Positions 53,134 to 62,820 are shown, numbered from the stretch's first letter. The stretch: 64,000 nucleotides of DNA from Streptomyces sp. NRRL WC-3626 (GCF_000718785.1 NZ_JOCA01000019.1:62001-126000); one strand, 5' to 3'. A program made the numbers and translations. The notes: a model not told the origin generated them from the sequence alone.

Positions 53134-54761
53134 CAGACGACGTTCTCCGGGGACGGTGCGGCGGGAGTGGTGGACGTGGCCGGCGGGGCGGCGGAGCCGT
53201 CGGAGACGACGACCGGCTGACCGGCGGGCGCACCGGCGACGCGGGGGTCGCTGCCGTCGGCCGTGGGAGCGGTCGTCACGGGGTCGGGTTCTTCCGACAC
53301 CGGCGGGCTCGCGGGCGCCGTGCTCACGGTGTCGCCCGAGGGTGTGGAGGTGGTGTCGCCACCCCCACCGGTGGCCGGCTTTCCGGTGTCGTTCCGCCGG
53401 GTCGCCGTGGGTGACGGGTCGACGGATCCGGGCCGGTCCGCGGTGCTGCCCGCCCCGCCGCCCGTCGCGGGCGCGGTGGCGCCGGGCGCGGTGGCGGTGG
53501 GGGCGCCGGTGGTCGGCGTGCTGCCGGGGGTCTCGTCGGCGCCGGCGCTGGGCGGGGTGTCCGTCTCGGCCGGCTCGGGCGTGGTCTCGACCTGGCTCGC
53601 GGGCTTGTCCTCCTGGCCCGGTACGGGCATCCAGGGGGCGTCGGAGTTTCCGGACAGCAGCGTGGCGACCATGACGACGGCGTAACCGGCGCAGGCGAGG
53701 CCCACGGCCATGCCGATACGGCGGTAGAGGCGGCTGCGGCGTCCGGACTCGTCGACGAACACGGGTCCGGCGGCGGCCTCCTGCCCTCCGCCCGCCCGGC
53801 CCGGGGCTGCCCGGCGCAGCTCCAGGCCTTCCCCTATCTGTACGGAGTCGAGCTGGACGGTGACCTCGTGCGGATCGTGGGTGGCGGCGCCGGAATCACC
53901 GGCGTCCTCCTGCCACGGGTCGCGGACGGTCGCGCGGGAGGCGGGCTTCGGCAGCCCGGTCGGGGCGCCGGTGCCGGCGGTCGCCGGGGAGCCGGGGGCG
54001 CCGGTGCCGGTGGCCGGCGGGAAGACGGCGGTCGCGGGGTCGGCGGACGCGGGGCGGGGCCCGCCGGCCACGGGACGGCCGAGGCCGCCCGGGGCACCGG
54101 ACGGCCGACGCCCGGTGGCCGGCTGGAAGACGGAGGTCTCGGCCTCGGACGACGGCCCGTTCGCCGGGCCGGACGCGGAACGGCCGAGACCGGTCGCGGC
54201 ACCGGACGGCGGGCGTCCGGTGACGGGCGGGAAGACGGAGGTCTCGGCCTCCGAGGACGCGGACGGGGAGCCGTTCGCGGGGCTTCCGGGCGCGGGGCGG
54301 CCGACGCCGGACGACGGACGCCGGGGCGCCGTCGGGGCGCCGGGGCGGCCGGAGTCGTACGGCGGGCGCGGCCCGCCCTGCCGGGGGGCGGGACCCGTCG
54401 GCCGGTCGCCGGGGGTGCCGCCCGGGTCGCGGGGGACCCGCAGGGCCGTGGTGCGTTCGGCGTCCCAGGGGCTCTCCCGCGCGTCCCGGGACGGTGTCGC
54501 GGGGCCGCCGGAGGGGGGCTCCGCGCGGTGCGTGGTGGCGTCGGGCAGGACCTGGGTCCTGTCGGTTCCGCCGGGGAAGACTCCGAGGCGGGCCCAGCGG
54601 TCCTCGAGGGAGTCGGGACCCGTGCCGGGTCTGACGGGCTTCTCGTTCAGGGGAAGGACCCGCGTCTCCCGCGGGTCCTCGTCCTCGGTGTTCTCGCCGG
54701 ACGCCCCGACGCCCTCAGGCCGATCCGGTTGGGCGTCTTCTGGCCAATTTCTCACGCGCAC
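53133..54761 (-). CDS. matA: Pro/Gly-rich single-span membrane protein preceding matB (MatA-like)
   Basis: A 542-residue protein. A cytoplasmic low-complexity region of about 340 residues contains three imperfect repeats (SSEAETSVFPPVTGRPPSG, SSEAETSVFQPATGRRPSG, DPATAVFPPATG). One membrane helix follows (IGMAVGLACAGYAVVMVATLL), then an outside Thr/Pro/Ala-rich tail. I chose GTG at 54761 for the GGGGGGAAG upstream; GTG at 54755 is close behind. The stop overlaps matB as ATGA. No enzyme domain is seen, so a scaffold role is a guess. The gene name is tentative. Confidence 0.65.
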   Translation of the reverse strand: MRVRNWPEDAQPDRPEGVGASGENTEDEDPRETRVLPLNEKPVRPGTGPDSLEDRWARLGVFPGGTDRTQVLPDATTHRAEPPSGGPATPSRDARESPWDAERTTALRVPRDPGGTPGDRPTGPAPRQGGPRPPYDSGRPGAPTAPRRPSSGVGRPAPGSPANGSPSASSEAETSVFPPVTGRPPSGAATGLGRSASGPANGPSSEAETSVFQPATGRRPSGAPGGLGRPVAGGPRPASADPATAVFPPATGTGAPGSPATAGTGAPTGLPKPASRATVRDPWQEDAGDSGAATHDPHEVTVQLDSVQIGEGLELRRAAPGRAGGGQEAAAGPVFVDESGRRSRLYRRIGMAVGLACAGYAVVMVATLLSGNSDAPWMPVPGQEDKPASQVETTPEPAETDTPPSAGADETPGSTPTTGAPTATAPGATAPATGGGAGSTADRPGSVDPSPTATRRNDTGKPATGGGGDTTSTPSGDTVSTAPASPPVSEEPDPVTTAPTADGSDPRVAGAPAGQPVVVSDGSAAPPATSTTPAAPSPENVV

Positions 54762-54932
54762 GCACTTCCCCCCACAGGACTTACCGGCGCGCACACGACC
54801 GAGCCCTCGTCGTCGGACCGGGCCCCCACCCGCTCCGAGCGCCCCGTTTATCACACTGAGCTCGGGCATTGAATGTAGCGCACGCGGAGGTTCTGTGTTT
54901 CCGGGGCAGTCATTCGTGTCAGTAGCGAGACA

Positions 54933-55895
54933 TCAGTGGGCTGCCATGGCGACAATATCCAGTTTGGGTATCCATGCGCCCTCGGGCCGCCGCAGCCAGC
55001 CCTCCTCGGCGGCGACGAGTGCCGCGGCCCGCCGCAGAGCGTCCAGACCGGGATGAAGCATCCCTTTCCGCCACACAAGAGACACGGGTGAGAGCGGGAC
55101 GGGGTCCACCAAAGGGCGTAGAACCGTCGCCGGAAGTGGCGGAAAGTCGACTACGGCAAGGATCGGATGGCGGGTCCTCCTCATGATCCGCTGGAACTCC
55201 TCGTCCCCCACGGCCAGCGGAGCGGGCGGCGCGAGGGCGATTCCCCGCCCCTCGAAGAGGGCCCGCGCGAGGTCCGTCCACTCCGGGGTACGGGGGTTGC
55301 CGGCGCCCGCGTAGACCGTCTCGCCGGCGAGCGCGGCGAGCGGCACCTCGGGCCGCGCGGCCAGCGGGTGGTCCTCGGGCAGGACGACCGCCATCGGCTC
55401 GTAGCGCACGGGCCGGTGCTCCAGCCCCGACCGCAGTGCGGGGGCGAGGCCCGCGAAGCGTCCGAACGAGGCGTCGAGCCGGCCCGCGAGCACCTCCCCC
55501 GCGGCCCAGGTCAGTCCGCTCTCGTAGCGGGCCATCAGCTCGTGACCGGGGGCGAGTTCGCGGGCCCGGTGCAGCACCAGACGCGGGGTGATCAGGCCCG
55601 GGGAGTTGAGGTCGACCAGCAGGGGGCGGGCCCGGCCGGCGGCGGCGAGGAGGTCGTCCTGCGCCTGGAGCACCGCGCGGGCGTACGGCAGCAGGCGTTC
55701 GCCGTCGGCGGTGAGGGTCACGTGCCGGGTGGTGCGTACGAACAGCTCGCCGCCCAGCTCCCGTTCCAGCCGCCGTACGTCCCTGCTGAGGGCCTGCTGG
55801 GCGACATAGAGACGGGCGGCGGCACGGGTGAAGTGCAGCTCCTCGGCGACGGTCACGAAGGCACGCAGGAGACGGGGGTCGACGTGGGCGGACAT
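54933..55895 (-). CDS. LysR-family transcriptional regulator
   Basis: A 320-residue regulator. The N-terminal winged helix is PRLLRAFVTVAEELHFTRAAARLYVAQQALSRDVRRLERELG, followed by the periplasmic-binding-like effector domain. ATG at 55895 is clear. It is divergent from an MFS transporter gene with an 83-base gap, the classical arrangement in which LysR controls the neighbour. The effector is unknown. Confidence 0.92.
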   Translation of the reverse strand: MSAHVDPRLLRAFVTVAEELHFTRAAARLYVAQQALSRDVRRLERELGGELFVRTTRHVTLTADGERLLPYARAVLQAQDDLLAAAGRARPLLVDLNSPGLITPRLVLHRARELAPGHELMARYESGLTWAAGEVLAGRLDASFGRFAGLAPALRSGLEHRPVRYEPMAVVLPEDHPLAARPEVPLAALAGETVYAGAGNPRTPEWTDLARALFEGRGIALAPPAPLAVGDEEFQRIMRRTRHPILAVVDFPPLPATVLRPLVDPVPLSPVSLVWRKGMLHPGLDALRRAAALVAAEEGWLRRPEGAWIPKLDIVAMAAH

Positions 55896-55978
55896 CCCGT
55901 GAATTTACAACAGGAGTGCGTCAATCGGCGCAGGGAAGGTGTTGGACCCCGCACGTGAGCGGGGGCGACGGTGGTGTC

Positions 55979-57370
55979 ATGCCGCAATCAACCACCGGGG
56001 CCACCCGGAACACACCCCTGTTCACCGTCACCGCCGACACCCTCGTCGCCGTCGACTTCGGCCCGCGCGGGCGCGACAGGCCTCGCGCCGAGGTCCCGCG
56101 CGGGCGCGGCGAGCCCCGCCCGGAGGACCCGCGCGAGCGGAGCGGACCCCGCGCGCCGGGCCCGTACCGCCGCCTCTTCGCCCTGCCCGGCGCCCGCGCG
56201 TTCACCGCCGGGAACCTCATCGCGCGGCTGCCGATGGGCATGTTCAGCGTGAGCGCGGTCGTGATGATCGCCGGGACGCGTGGGTCGTACGCCCTGGCCG
56301 GCGCCGTCACCGCGACGGGCCTGGCGGCGACCGCGGTGGTCGCCCCCTGGACCGCCCGCCTGGTCGACCGGTACGGGCAGGCCCGGGTCGCGCTGCCGGC
56401 CACGGTGTTCGCCGTGCTCGGCTCCCTCGCCCTGCTGCTGTGCGTACGTCAGGGCGCCCCGGACTGGACCCTGTTCGCCTCCTACGCCGCCACCGCGACC
56501 ACCCCGAACACCGGCGGGATGTCCCGCGCCCGCTGGACGCATCTGCTGAAGGGGGACGAGAAGGCACTGCACACGGCGAACTCGTTCGAGCAGGCCGCGG
56601 ACGAGCTGTGCTTCATGCTCGGCCCGGTCCTCGCGGCCTTCCTGTGCGGGACGTTCTTCCCGGAGGCGGGCACGCTCGTGGGCGCCGTGCTGCTGCTGAC
56701 CGGCGTCGCACTGTTCACCGCCCAGCGGTCGACCGAGCCGCCCGCCGCACGGCGTTCCTCCGCGCGGGCGCCGTTCCGGTCGCCCGGGATGCGGCCACTG
56801 CTCGTGGTCTGTCTCGCGACGGGGGCGGTGTTCGGCTCGTTGGAGGTCGTCACCCTGGCGTTCGCGGACGTGCGGGGGCACCGCACCGCGTCCGGCGCGG
56901 TGCTGGCGCTCCAGGCGGCCGGCTCCTGCGCGGCGGGACTGCTGTACGGGGCGATGCGCCCGGCGGGCTCCGCGCGGTCCCGGCTGCCGTGGTGCCTCGC
57001 CGCGATGACGGCGCTGATGACGCTGCCACTGCTCGCCGCCGAAGCCACCGGCTCGCTGGTGGTGCTGGCGGGCGCGCTGCTGATCGCCGGGATGGCGACC
57101 GCGCCCACCATGGTCACCACCATGACCCTGGTGCAGCGGTACACGCCCGGGGAACGGCTGAACGAGGGCATGACGCTCGCGGTGACCGGTCTGCTCGGCG
57201 GGATCGCCTGCGGCAGCGCGGCGGGCGGCTGGACGGTGGAGCACGTCACCGCGACCGCCGGGTACGGGGTTCCGGTGGCGGCGGCCGCGACCGCCCTTCT
57301 CGTGTCCCTCTGCACCGTTGTGCCGTTCGGGCCGTCGAACCGCTCCAACGATTGTCTCCCGACCCATTGA
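55979..57370 (+). CDS. MFS transporter divergent from the LysR gene
   Basis: A 463-residue membrane protein. A charged cytoplasmic N-terminus of about 65 residues is followed by 12 hydrophobic segments. The DRYGQARVALPATV segment matches the MFS A-motif loop after helix 2. ATG at 55979 is chosen as the first Met after the open frame enters conserved territory. It is probably an efflux pump under LysR control. The substrate is unknown. Confidence 0.85.
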   Translation: MPQSTTGATRNTPLFTVTADTLVAVDFGPRGRDRPRAEVPRGRGEPRPEDPRERSGPRAPGPYRRLFALPGARAFTAGNLIARLPMGMFSVSAVVMIAGTRGSYALAGAVTATGLAATAVVAPWTARLVDRYGQARVALPATVFAVLGSLALLLCVRQGAPDWTLFASYAATATTPNTGGMSRARWTHLLKGDEKALHTANSFEQAADELCFMLGPVLAAFLCGTFFPEAGTLVGAVLLLTGVALFTAQRSTEPPAARRSSARAPFRSPGMRPLLVVCLATGAVFGSLEVVTLAFADVRGHRTASGAVLALQAAGSCAAGLLYGAMRPAGSARSRLPWCLAAMTALMTLPLLAAEATGSLVVLAGALLIAGMATAPTMVTTMTLVQRYTPGERLNEGMTLAVTGLLGGIACGSAAGGWTVEHVTATAGYGVPVAAAATALLVSLCTVVPFGPSNRSNDCLPTH

Positions 57371-57401
57371 CGACCACAGGTCCCGCACATACCTTCACCC
57401 G

Positions 57402-57425
57402 TCGAAGCGCTTCGAAACCGCTTTC
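57402..57425. promoter_or_regulatory. Overlapping LacI-type operators upstream of the lacI-family gene
   Basis: TCGAAGCGCTTCGA (57402-57415) is a perfect 14-bp palindrome with the central CG step typical of LacI/CcpA operators. It overlaps GAAACCGCTTTC (57414-57425), a second near-palindrome. The pair ends 35 bases before the LacI start, fitting autoregulation. Confidence 0.7.
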
Positions 57426-57460
57426 TGCATCCCCACGGACCATGCAGACGAGGACCCCCG

Positions 57461-58468
57461 ATGGTGAAGATCACGGATGTGGCCCGGCGCGCCGGGGTCT
57501 CCCCCAGCACCGTCTCGTACGCGCTCAGCGGCAAGCGGCCGATCTCCGACGCGACCCGGCTGCGCGTCCAGGCGGCCGTCCGCGAGCTGGGCTACCGCGC
57601 GGACGGTGGCGGCCGGGGCCCGGCCGGCCGCAGGTCGAAGGTGCTGGCGCTGGCGGTCCCGATGCGCTCCGGCGTCCATGTGCCGGTGGTGACGCAGTTC
57701 GCCGTGTCGGTGGTCACCGCGGCCCGCGCGCACGACCACGACGTCCTCCTGCTCACCCAGGGCGAGGGCGAGGACGGGCTCGCGAGAGTCGCGGACACGG
57801 GCCTCGCGGACGCGGTGATCGTCATGGACGTACAGCTGCACGATCCGCGGCTGCCGCTGCTGCGCTCGCGGTCCCTGCCGTCCGTGCTGATCGGCGTGCC
57901 CGCCGAGCCGGACGGGCTGACCTGTGTCGATCTGGACTTCCGGGCGGCCGGCGAGCTGTGCGTGGACCATCTGGCCCGGCTGGGGCACCGGGCGGTGGCG
58001 CTGGTCGGCTCGCCGCCGGAGGTGTACGTACGGCGGACGGCGTTCGCGCGGCGGCTGGTGGAGGGGTTCACCGGGGCCGCCGACCGGCACCGGCTCACCT
58101 CGGCCGTGCACCCCTGCGGCACCGGACGGGAGGCCGCCCGCGCGATCGCCGGGCGGCTGGTGCGGGAGCTGCCCTCGCTGACGGGGGTCGTGGTGCACAA
58201 CGAACCGCTGGTCGATCCGCTGATCGACGCCTTCGAGGAACTGGGGCTGAGCATTCCCGGCGACCTGTCCCTCACGGCCGTCTGCCCGGCGCCCGTCGCC
58301 GCGTCGGCCCGTGTCCCGGTCACCTCGGTCGCCGTACCGTCGGCGGAACTGGGCACCCGCGCGGTGCACCTCCTCGTACGGAAGCTGGCCGGTGCCCCCG
58401 TGCCAGGGGCCACGCTGCTGCCGCCCCGGCTGACGGAACGGGCGAGCACGGCCCCGCGCGGGGCGTGA
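57461..58468 (+). CDS. LacI-family transcriptional regulator
   Basis: A 335-residue regulator. The helix-turn-helix and hinge are MVKITDVARRAGVSPSTVSYALSGKRPISDATRLRVQ ... ELGYRAD, followed by a periplasmic-binding-like sugar domain. ATG at 57461 is clear. Overlapping palindromes upstream point to autoregulation. No sugar operon is adjacent. The ABC operon at 17492-22290 has a different-looking operator, so this is unlikely to be its regulator. Confidence 0.93.
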   Translation: MVKITDVARRAGVSPSTVSYALSGKRPISDATRLRVQAAVRELGYRADGGGRGPAGRRSKVLALAVPMRSGVHVPVVTQFAVSVVTAARAHDHDVLLLTQGEGEDGLARVADTGLADAVIVMDVQLHDPRLPLLRSRSLPSVLIGVPAEPDGLTCVDLDFRAAGELCVDHLARLGHRAVALVGSPPEVYVRRTAFARRLVEGFTGAADRHRLTSAVHPCGTGREAARAIAGRLVRELPSLTGVVVHNEPLVDPLIDAFEELGLSIPGDLSLTAVCPAPVAASARVPVTSVAVPSAELGTRAVHLLVRKLAGAPVPGATLLPPRLTERASTAPRGA

Positions 58469-58512
58469 CGGGGCGGGTGCGGGTCGTGGGACCGCATGAC
58501 GGACGGCATGAC

Positions 58513-58545
58513 ACAGGCCCCGCCGCTCGAAGCGACGGGGCCTGT
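58513..58545. terminator. Bidirectional terminator between lacI and ssrA
   Basis: 10-bp stem ACAGGCCCCG / CGGGGCCTGT, extended inside by CGCT / AGCG. It lies between the rightward lacI-type gene and the 3' end of the leftward tmRNA. Confidence 0.8.
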
Positions 58546-58561
58546 GCCCACATGGGATGAG

Positions 58562-58962
58562 TGGAGATGGCGGGAATCGAACCCGCGTCCAACGGTGCGG
58601 AACCAGGGCTTCTCCGTGTGCAGTCGACTGTGCTTTTCTCGGCCCCGGAGATCACGTCGACAAGTCTCCGACGGGCTCAGTCACTGTTAGGTTTCCCTCT
58701 TCACCCCGTGACCGGGATCAAGGTTTAGTCCCCTAGCTGATGCCAGGATCCGGGTCGGGAACATCCCCGGGCTGACACTCCCTTAAGTAGGGGAGCCGCT
58801 GCTCGCTACCTGAAAATCAGGCAGCGAGGGCGAGCTCGCCCTGGGAGACAGATCGCTTGGAATTGGCGATTGTTTTTTTCGGCCTGTGGTTTACGAGATC
58901 ATGGCCGCTTCCTCGACACGCTTCCCCTGCTTCGACATCCGCTGTCGAAACCGATCATCCCC
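58562..58962 (-). ncRNA. ssrA: tmRNA (transfer-messenger RNA)
   Basis: The 5' end GGGGATGATCGGTTTCGAC (from 58962) pairs with the 3' CATCTCC (58563-58569) to close the tRNA-like domain. The T arm region GGTTCGATTCC is near the 3' end. CCA is not fully encoded. The tag reading frame (58817-58867) starts at a GCC resume codon and reads ANSKRSVSQGELALAA, then TGA; it ends in the LAA degradation signal. Length is about 401 bases. It rescues stalled ribosomes together with SmpB, encoded 120 bases upstream on the same strand. Confidence 0.95.
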
Positions 58963-59081
58963 ATGTTGTTTTTTCAAAACCCTCCGAGGAGGGGGCTCGC
59001 ACCCTCTGTGAGGTGCTGTCGCCATCGTACGTGACCAACGCGGGTCGGTGCCAGCGTATTCCCCGGCCCTCCGTGAGAGCC

Positions 59082-59561
59082 CTACGCGCGCTGCTTCCTG
59101 CGCACCGCGGAGATCGCCCGGTCGGTCTCGCGCCGGTCCTGCTTCTCGCGCAGCGTCTGCCGCTTGTCGTACTCCTTCTTGCCCTTCGCCAGCGCGATCT
59201 CCACCTTCGCGCGGCCGTCCTTGAAGTACAGGGCGAGCGGCACGACCGTGTGCCCCGTCTCCTGGGACTTGGACTCCAGCTTCTCGATCTCCGCGCGGTG
59301 CAGCAGCAGCTTCCGCTTGCGCCGCGCGCTGTGGTTGGTCCACGTGCCCTGGCTGTACTCCGGCACGTGCACGTTGTGCAGCCACGCCTCGTGGTCGTCC
59401 AGCTGGACGAACCCGTCCACCAGCGACGCCCGCCCCTGACGCAGGGACTTCACCTCGGTGCCGGTGAGGACCAGGCCGGCCTCGTAGGTGTCGATGATGA
59501 GGTAGTCGTGCCGCGCCTTCTTGTTCTGCGCGATCAGCTTGCGCCCTTTTTCCTTAGCCAT
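59082..59561 (-). CDS. smpB: SsrA-binding protein SmpB
   Basis: A 159-residue basic protein that delivers tmRNA to stalled ribosomes. Family signatures are [60 protein letters not shown] and [24 protein letters not shown], with the C-terminal basic tail that enters the mRNA channel. ATG at 59561 is chosen; an ATG at 59573 would add four residues. It lies between ctpA and ssrA on the same strand. Confidence 0.97.
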   Translation of the reverse strand: MAKEKGRKLIAQNKKARHDYLIIDTYEAGLVLTGTEVKSLRQGRASLVDGFVQLDDHEAWLHNVHVPEYSQGTWTNHSARRKRKLLLHRAEIEKLESKSQETGHTVVPLALYFKDGRAKVEIALAKGKKEYDKRQTLREKQDRRETDRAISAVRRKQRA

Positions 59562-59620
59562 AGTGCGGCCCATTTTCGCACTACGGAGGGGTCCGGCGGG
59601 AAGCCGATTATCGGGGTTCG

Positions 59621-60775
59621 CTAACGGCCGAGTCCGCTGAGGACCGTTTCCGCGCGCCGGAGGGCCTCTCCGTCGGCCTCCAGGTCGGGCGTGAGCCCGT
59701 GGCCGTCGACGCCGCGGCCCGAGGGGGTGCGGTAGTGGCCGACGGTCAGCTCGGCCACGGAGCCGTCGGGCAGCTCGGTCGGCATCTGGACGGAGCCCTT
59801 GCCGAAGGTGCGGGAGCCCACGACGACCGCGCGGCCGCGGTCCTGGAGGGCGCCGGTGAGGAGCTCGGCCGCGCTCATCGTGCCGCCGTCGACGAGCGCG
59901 ACCAGGGGTCGGGTGGTGTCGCCGCCGGGTTCGGCGTGCAGGGCGCGCTGCTCGCCCTCGACGTCGTACGTGGCGACCAGGCCGCCGTCGAGGAAGGCGG
60001 AGGCGGCGGTGACGGCCTCGGCGACCAGCCCTCCGGAGTTGCCGCGCAGGTCGAGGACGATGCCGGCGCCGGCCGGGGCCTCGCGTACGGCGGTGCGGAC
60101 CTCGTCGCCGGAGCCCTTGGTGAAGGCACCCACCTCGACGACCGTGACCCCGGAGGCGAGCTCGCGGACGGTGACGGTGTCCCGGGACAGCCGGACCCGG
60201 CGTACGGTCTCGTGCCACGCGCGCGTGCCGCGTTCCAGACCGAGGCGGACGGTGCTGCCGGCCGACTCGCCCGTCGTCTCGCCGCGCAGTAAGGAGACGA
60301 CCTCGGTGACGGGCCGCCCGTCGACCTTCTCCCCGTCGACGCTGCGCAGCCGGTCGCCCGCGCGGATGCCGGCGTCGGCGGCGGGCGTGTCGTCGCCCAC
60401 CTTCGTCACCTCGATCCGGCCCTCCCGCTCGCGGGCCCACAGCCCCACGCCGGTGTAGCGGCCGTCCAGCGTCTCCTCGAACTCCTCGTACTCGCCCGGC
60501 GAGTAGACGGCGGCCCAGCGGTCCCCGCTGCGGCTGACGGCGCGCTGGGCGGCCTCCATGGGGGACGTGCCGTCGGCGGCGGCCTCCTCGGCCGCGCGGG
60601 CGACGTCATGGCCGACGGGAGCGGCCGAAGGGGCCCCGTCCGAACGGGGCTTGCCGCCCGCTCCCGGAAGGCTTCCCGTGGCGGCTCCGGCGACGAGGAC
60701 ACTCGCGAACACCAAGGTCAGGGCGGCCCCACGGCCGATGCGGCGGGGCTGACAGAACAGGGCACGACCTGACAT
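59621..60775 (-). CDS. C-terminal processing protease (S41 family, CtpA-like)
   Basis: A 384-residue exported protease. An N-terminal signal or anchor helix ([19 protein letters not shown]) is followed by a PDZ domain ([32 protein letters not shown]). The S41 domain has catalytic Ser in [11 protein letters not shown] and Lys in [10 protein letters not shown]. It cleaves C-terminal tails of envelope or exported proteins. ATG at 60775 is chosen over an upstream start at 60832. It lies downstream of ftsX, as often in actinobacteria, separated by a terminator-like hairpin. Confidence 0.92.
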   Translation of the reverse strand: MSGRALFCQPRRIGRGAALTLVFASVLVAGAATGSLPGAGGKPRSDGAPSAAPVGHDVARAAEEAAADGTSPMEAAQRAVSRSGDRWAAVYSPGEYEEFEETLDGRYTGVGLWAREREGRIEVTKVGDDTPAADAGIRAGDRLRSVDGEKVDGRPVTEVVSLLRGETTGESAGSTVRLGLERGTRAWHETVRRVRLSRDTVTVRELASGVTVVEVGAFTKGSGDEVRTAVREAPAGAGIVLDLRGNSGGLVAEAVTAASAFLDGGLVATYDVEGEQRALHAEPGGDTTRPLVALVDGGTMSAAELLTGALQDRGRAVVVGSRTFGKGSVQMPTELPDGSVAELTVGHYRTPSGRGVDGHGLTPDLEADGEALRRAETVLSGLGR

Positions 60776-60800
60776 GCCGGTGAGTCTAGGACAACGAGAA

Positions 60801-60830
60801 GGGGCGCACGGCCGGTTGGCCGCACGCCCC
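60801..60830 (-). terminator. Hairpin between ftsX and ctpA
   Basis: GGGGCG / CGCCCC outer stem and CGGCC / GGCCG inner stem with a CA/CA internal loop. On the minus strand it is followed by TTCTCGTT. It probably limits readthrough from ftsEX. Confidence 0.6.
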
Positions 60831-60842
60831 ATTTGGCGAGAG

Positions 60843-61760
60843 TCACACCTTGAGGTACTTGCGCAACGCGAAGAACGCGGCCAGCGCCGGCATCAGGAGA
60901 CTGGTCGCCAGGATCAGTGGCAGCTTCGTCAGTACGGCGTCCCAGCCGATGAAGTTGATCAGGTTCAGCTTCTCCGACAGGGCCAGGCCGTTGTCGATGA
61001 TGAAGTACCGGCCCACCACAAGGAACGCGCACGCGAGGATGCCGCCGATGAGTCCGGCGACCGCGGCCTCCATGATGAACGGCGTCTGGATGTAGAAGCC
61101 GGACGCGCCGACGAGCCGCATGATGCCGGTCTCACGTCTGCGGCTGAACGCGGACACGCGCACCGTGTTGACGATCAGCATCAGCGCGACGACGAGCATC
61201 AGCGCCATCACCGCGAGCGCGGCGACGTTCATGCCCTCCAGCAGCCCGAAGAGGCTCTCCAGGAGGCCCTTCTGGTCCTGCACCGACTGCACGCCGTCCC
61301 GCCCGTCGAAGGCGGTCGCGATGACCTGGTACTTCTCCGGGTCCTTCAGCTTGATGCGGTACGACTCCTGCATCTGGTCCGGCGTGAGGGAGCTGGCCAG
61401 CGGGGAGTCGCCGAACTGCTCCTTGTAGTGCTTGTACGCCTCGTCCTGCGACTCGTAGGTGACCGAGTCGACGACCGACATCTTCTCCAGGTCGGTCTTG
61501 ATCTGACCCTTCTGATCGTCGGTCACCGCGCCCTTGGCGCAGTTGGGGTCGGACTCGGCGTCCGCCTTGTTGCACAGGAAGATGGAGACGTTGACCTTGT
61601 CGTACCAGTAGCCCTTCATCGTGTTCACCTGGTCGTTCATCAGAAGCGAACCACCGAACAGGGCGAGCGACAGGGCGACGGAGACGACGACCGCGAAGGT
61701 CATCGTCAGGTTGCGGCGGAGACCCACACCGATCTCCGACAGGACGAACTGGGCGCGCAT
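60843..61760 (-). CDS. ftsX: Cell division ABC transporter permease-like protein FtsX
   Basis: A 305-residue membrane protein. One N-terminal helix (TMTFAVVVSVALSLALFGGSLL) is followed by a large extracellular domain (about residues 40-170) and three more helices. The SRRRETGIMRLVGASGFYIQ loop meets FtsE. FtsEX transduces ATP hydrolysis to activate cell-wall hydrolases. ATG at 61760 lies 29 bases after ftsE. Confidence 0.95.
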   Translation of the reverse strand: MRAQFVLSEIGVGLRRNLTMTFAVVVSVALSLALFGGSLLMNDQVNTMKGYWYDKVNVSIFLCNKADAESDPNCAKGAVTDDQKGQIKTDLEKMSVVDSVTYESQDEAYKHYKEQFGDSPLASSLTPDQMQESYRIKLKDPEKYQVIATAFDGRDGVQSVQDQKGLLESLFGLLEGMNVAALAVMALMLVVALMLIVNTVRVSAFSRRRETGIMRLVGASGFYIQTPFIMEAAVAGLIGGILACAFLVVGRYFIIDNGLALSEKLNLINFIGWDAVLTKLPLILATSLLMPALAAFFALRKYLKV

Positions 61761-61789
61761 GGCGTCTGATCAAGCCTTTCCGTGGAGCG

Positions 61790-62479
61790 TCAGTGCTGGT
61801 AGCCGTAGACGCCGCGCGCCTGGTCGCGGACGAGACGGCCCTTCTCCAGCTCGATGACGCGCTTGCGCATCTGGTCCACGATGTTCTGGTCGTGCGTCGC
61901 CATCACCACGGTGGTGCCCGTCCGGTTGATCCGGTCGAGCAGCTTCATGATGCCGACGGAGGTCTGCGGGTCGAGGTTGCCGGTGGGCTCGTCGCAGATC
62001 AGCAGCTTGGGCCGGTTGACGAAAGCCCGCGCGATGGCCACGCGCTGCTGCTCACCGCCGGAGAGCTCGCCGGGCATCCGGTCCTCCTTGCCGCCCAGCC
62101 CGACGAGGTCGAGCACCTGGGGCACGGACTTGCGGATCTCGCCGCGCGACTTGCCGATGACCTCCTGCGCGAAGGCGACGTTCTCGGCGACCGTCTTGTT
62201 CGGCAGCAGACGGAAGTCCTGGAACACGGTCCCCAGCTGGCGCCTGATCTGCGGCACCTTCCAGTTGGAGACACGGGCGAGATCCTTGCCCAGAACGTGC
62301 ACCTGTCCATGGCTGGCCCGCTCCTCGCGGAGGATCAGCCGCAGGAAGGTGGACTTTCCGGAGCCGGAGGACCCCACGAGGAACACGAACTCGCCCTTCT
62401 CCACTTCCAGGGAGACATCCCTGAGTGCAGGACGGTTCTGCTTGGGGTAGGCCTTGGACACGTTGTCGAATCGGATCAC
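61790..62479 (-). CDS. ftsE: Cell division ATP-binding protein FtsE
   Basis: A 229-residue cytoplasmic ATPase. It has Walker [11 protein letters not shown], signature LSGGEQQR, and Walker [14 protein letters not shown]. The length is typical. The GTG start at 62479 opens at once into the conserved [11 protein letters not shown]. It partners FtsX, encoded directly downstream. Confidence 0.96.
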   Translation of the reverse strand: MIRFDNVSKAYPKQNRPALRDVSLEVEKGEFVFLVGSSGSGKSTFLRLILREERASHGQVHVLGKDLARVSNWKVPQIRRQLGTVFQDFRLLPNKTVAENVAFAQEVIGKSRGEIRKSVPQVLDLVGLGGKEDRMPGELSGGEQQRVAIARAFVNRPKLLICDEPTGNLDPQTSVGIMKLLDRINRTGTTVVMATHDQNIVDQMRKRVIELEKGRLVRDQARGVYGYQH

Positions 62480-62820
62480 GGATGCACCACGGGTAGCCGG
62501 GGGTAGATGAGCGTGACCATACGCGACCGGGGCAGTCGAGCGCAGGCGCCGATAGCGGTTGCGTAAGACTTACGCCCTTTTGTTCTGCCGTGCCGGGCGG
62601 GGTGGCGCCCTCTTTCCGAGGGAGCGGGGCTGTGACATGTGCGGCTCCGCCGCGTGGGCACGGCCGGCACCCGCGGCCCGCGGCCGCGAAAGCAGGCCGA
62701 ATCACCCCTCCTGGAGCGACCCGGCGCAGCTTCCGCGGGAACCTGGCAGAGTGGTAGAGGGGAACGTTCACGGAAGCGTGGACGTTGTTCCACTGAGACC
62801 GGTGCGAGGAGGGCGAGCGC
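62480..62820. other. Gap upstream of ftsE with one repeat copy
   Basis: 341 bases without a gene. It must contain the divergent promoters of ftsE and the small gene at 62821. Its middle holds the dispersed repeat listed separately. Confidence 0.6.
62618..62685 (+). repeat. Dispersed intergenic repeat, copy B
   Basis: It starts GAGGGAGCGGGGCTGTGACA, continues TGTGCGGCTCCGCCGCGTGG and ends GCGGCCGC. It matches copy A at 25097-25171 over most of its length. Confidence 0.75.
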
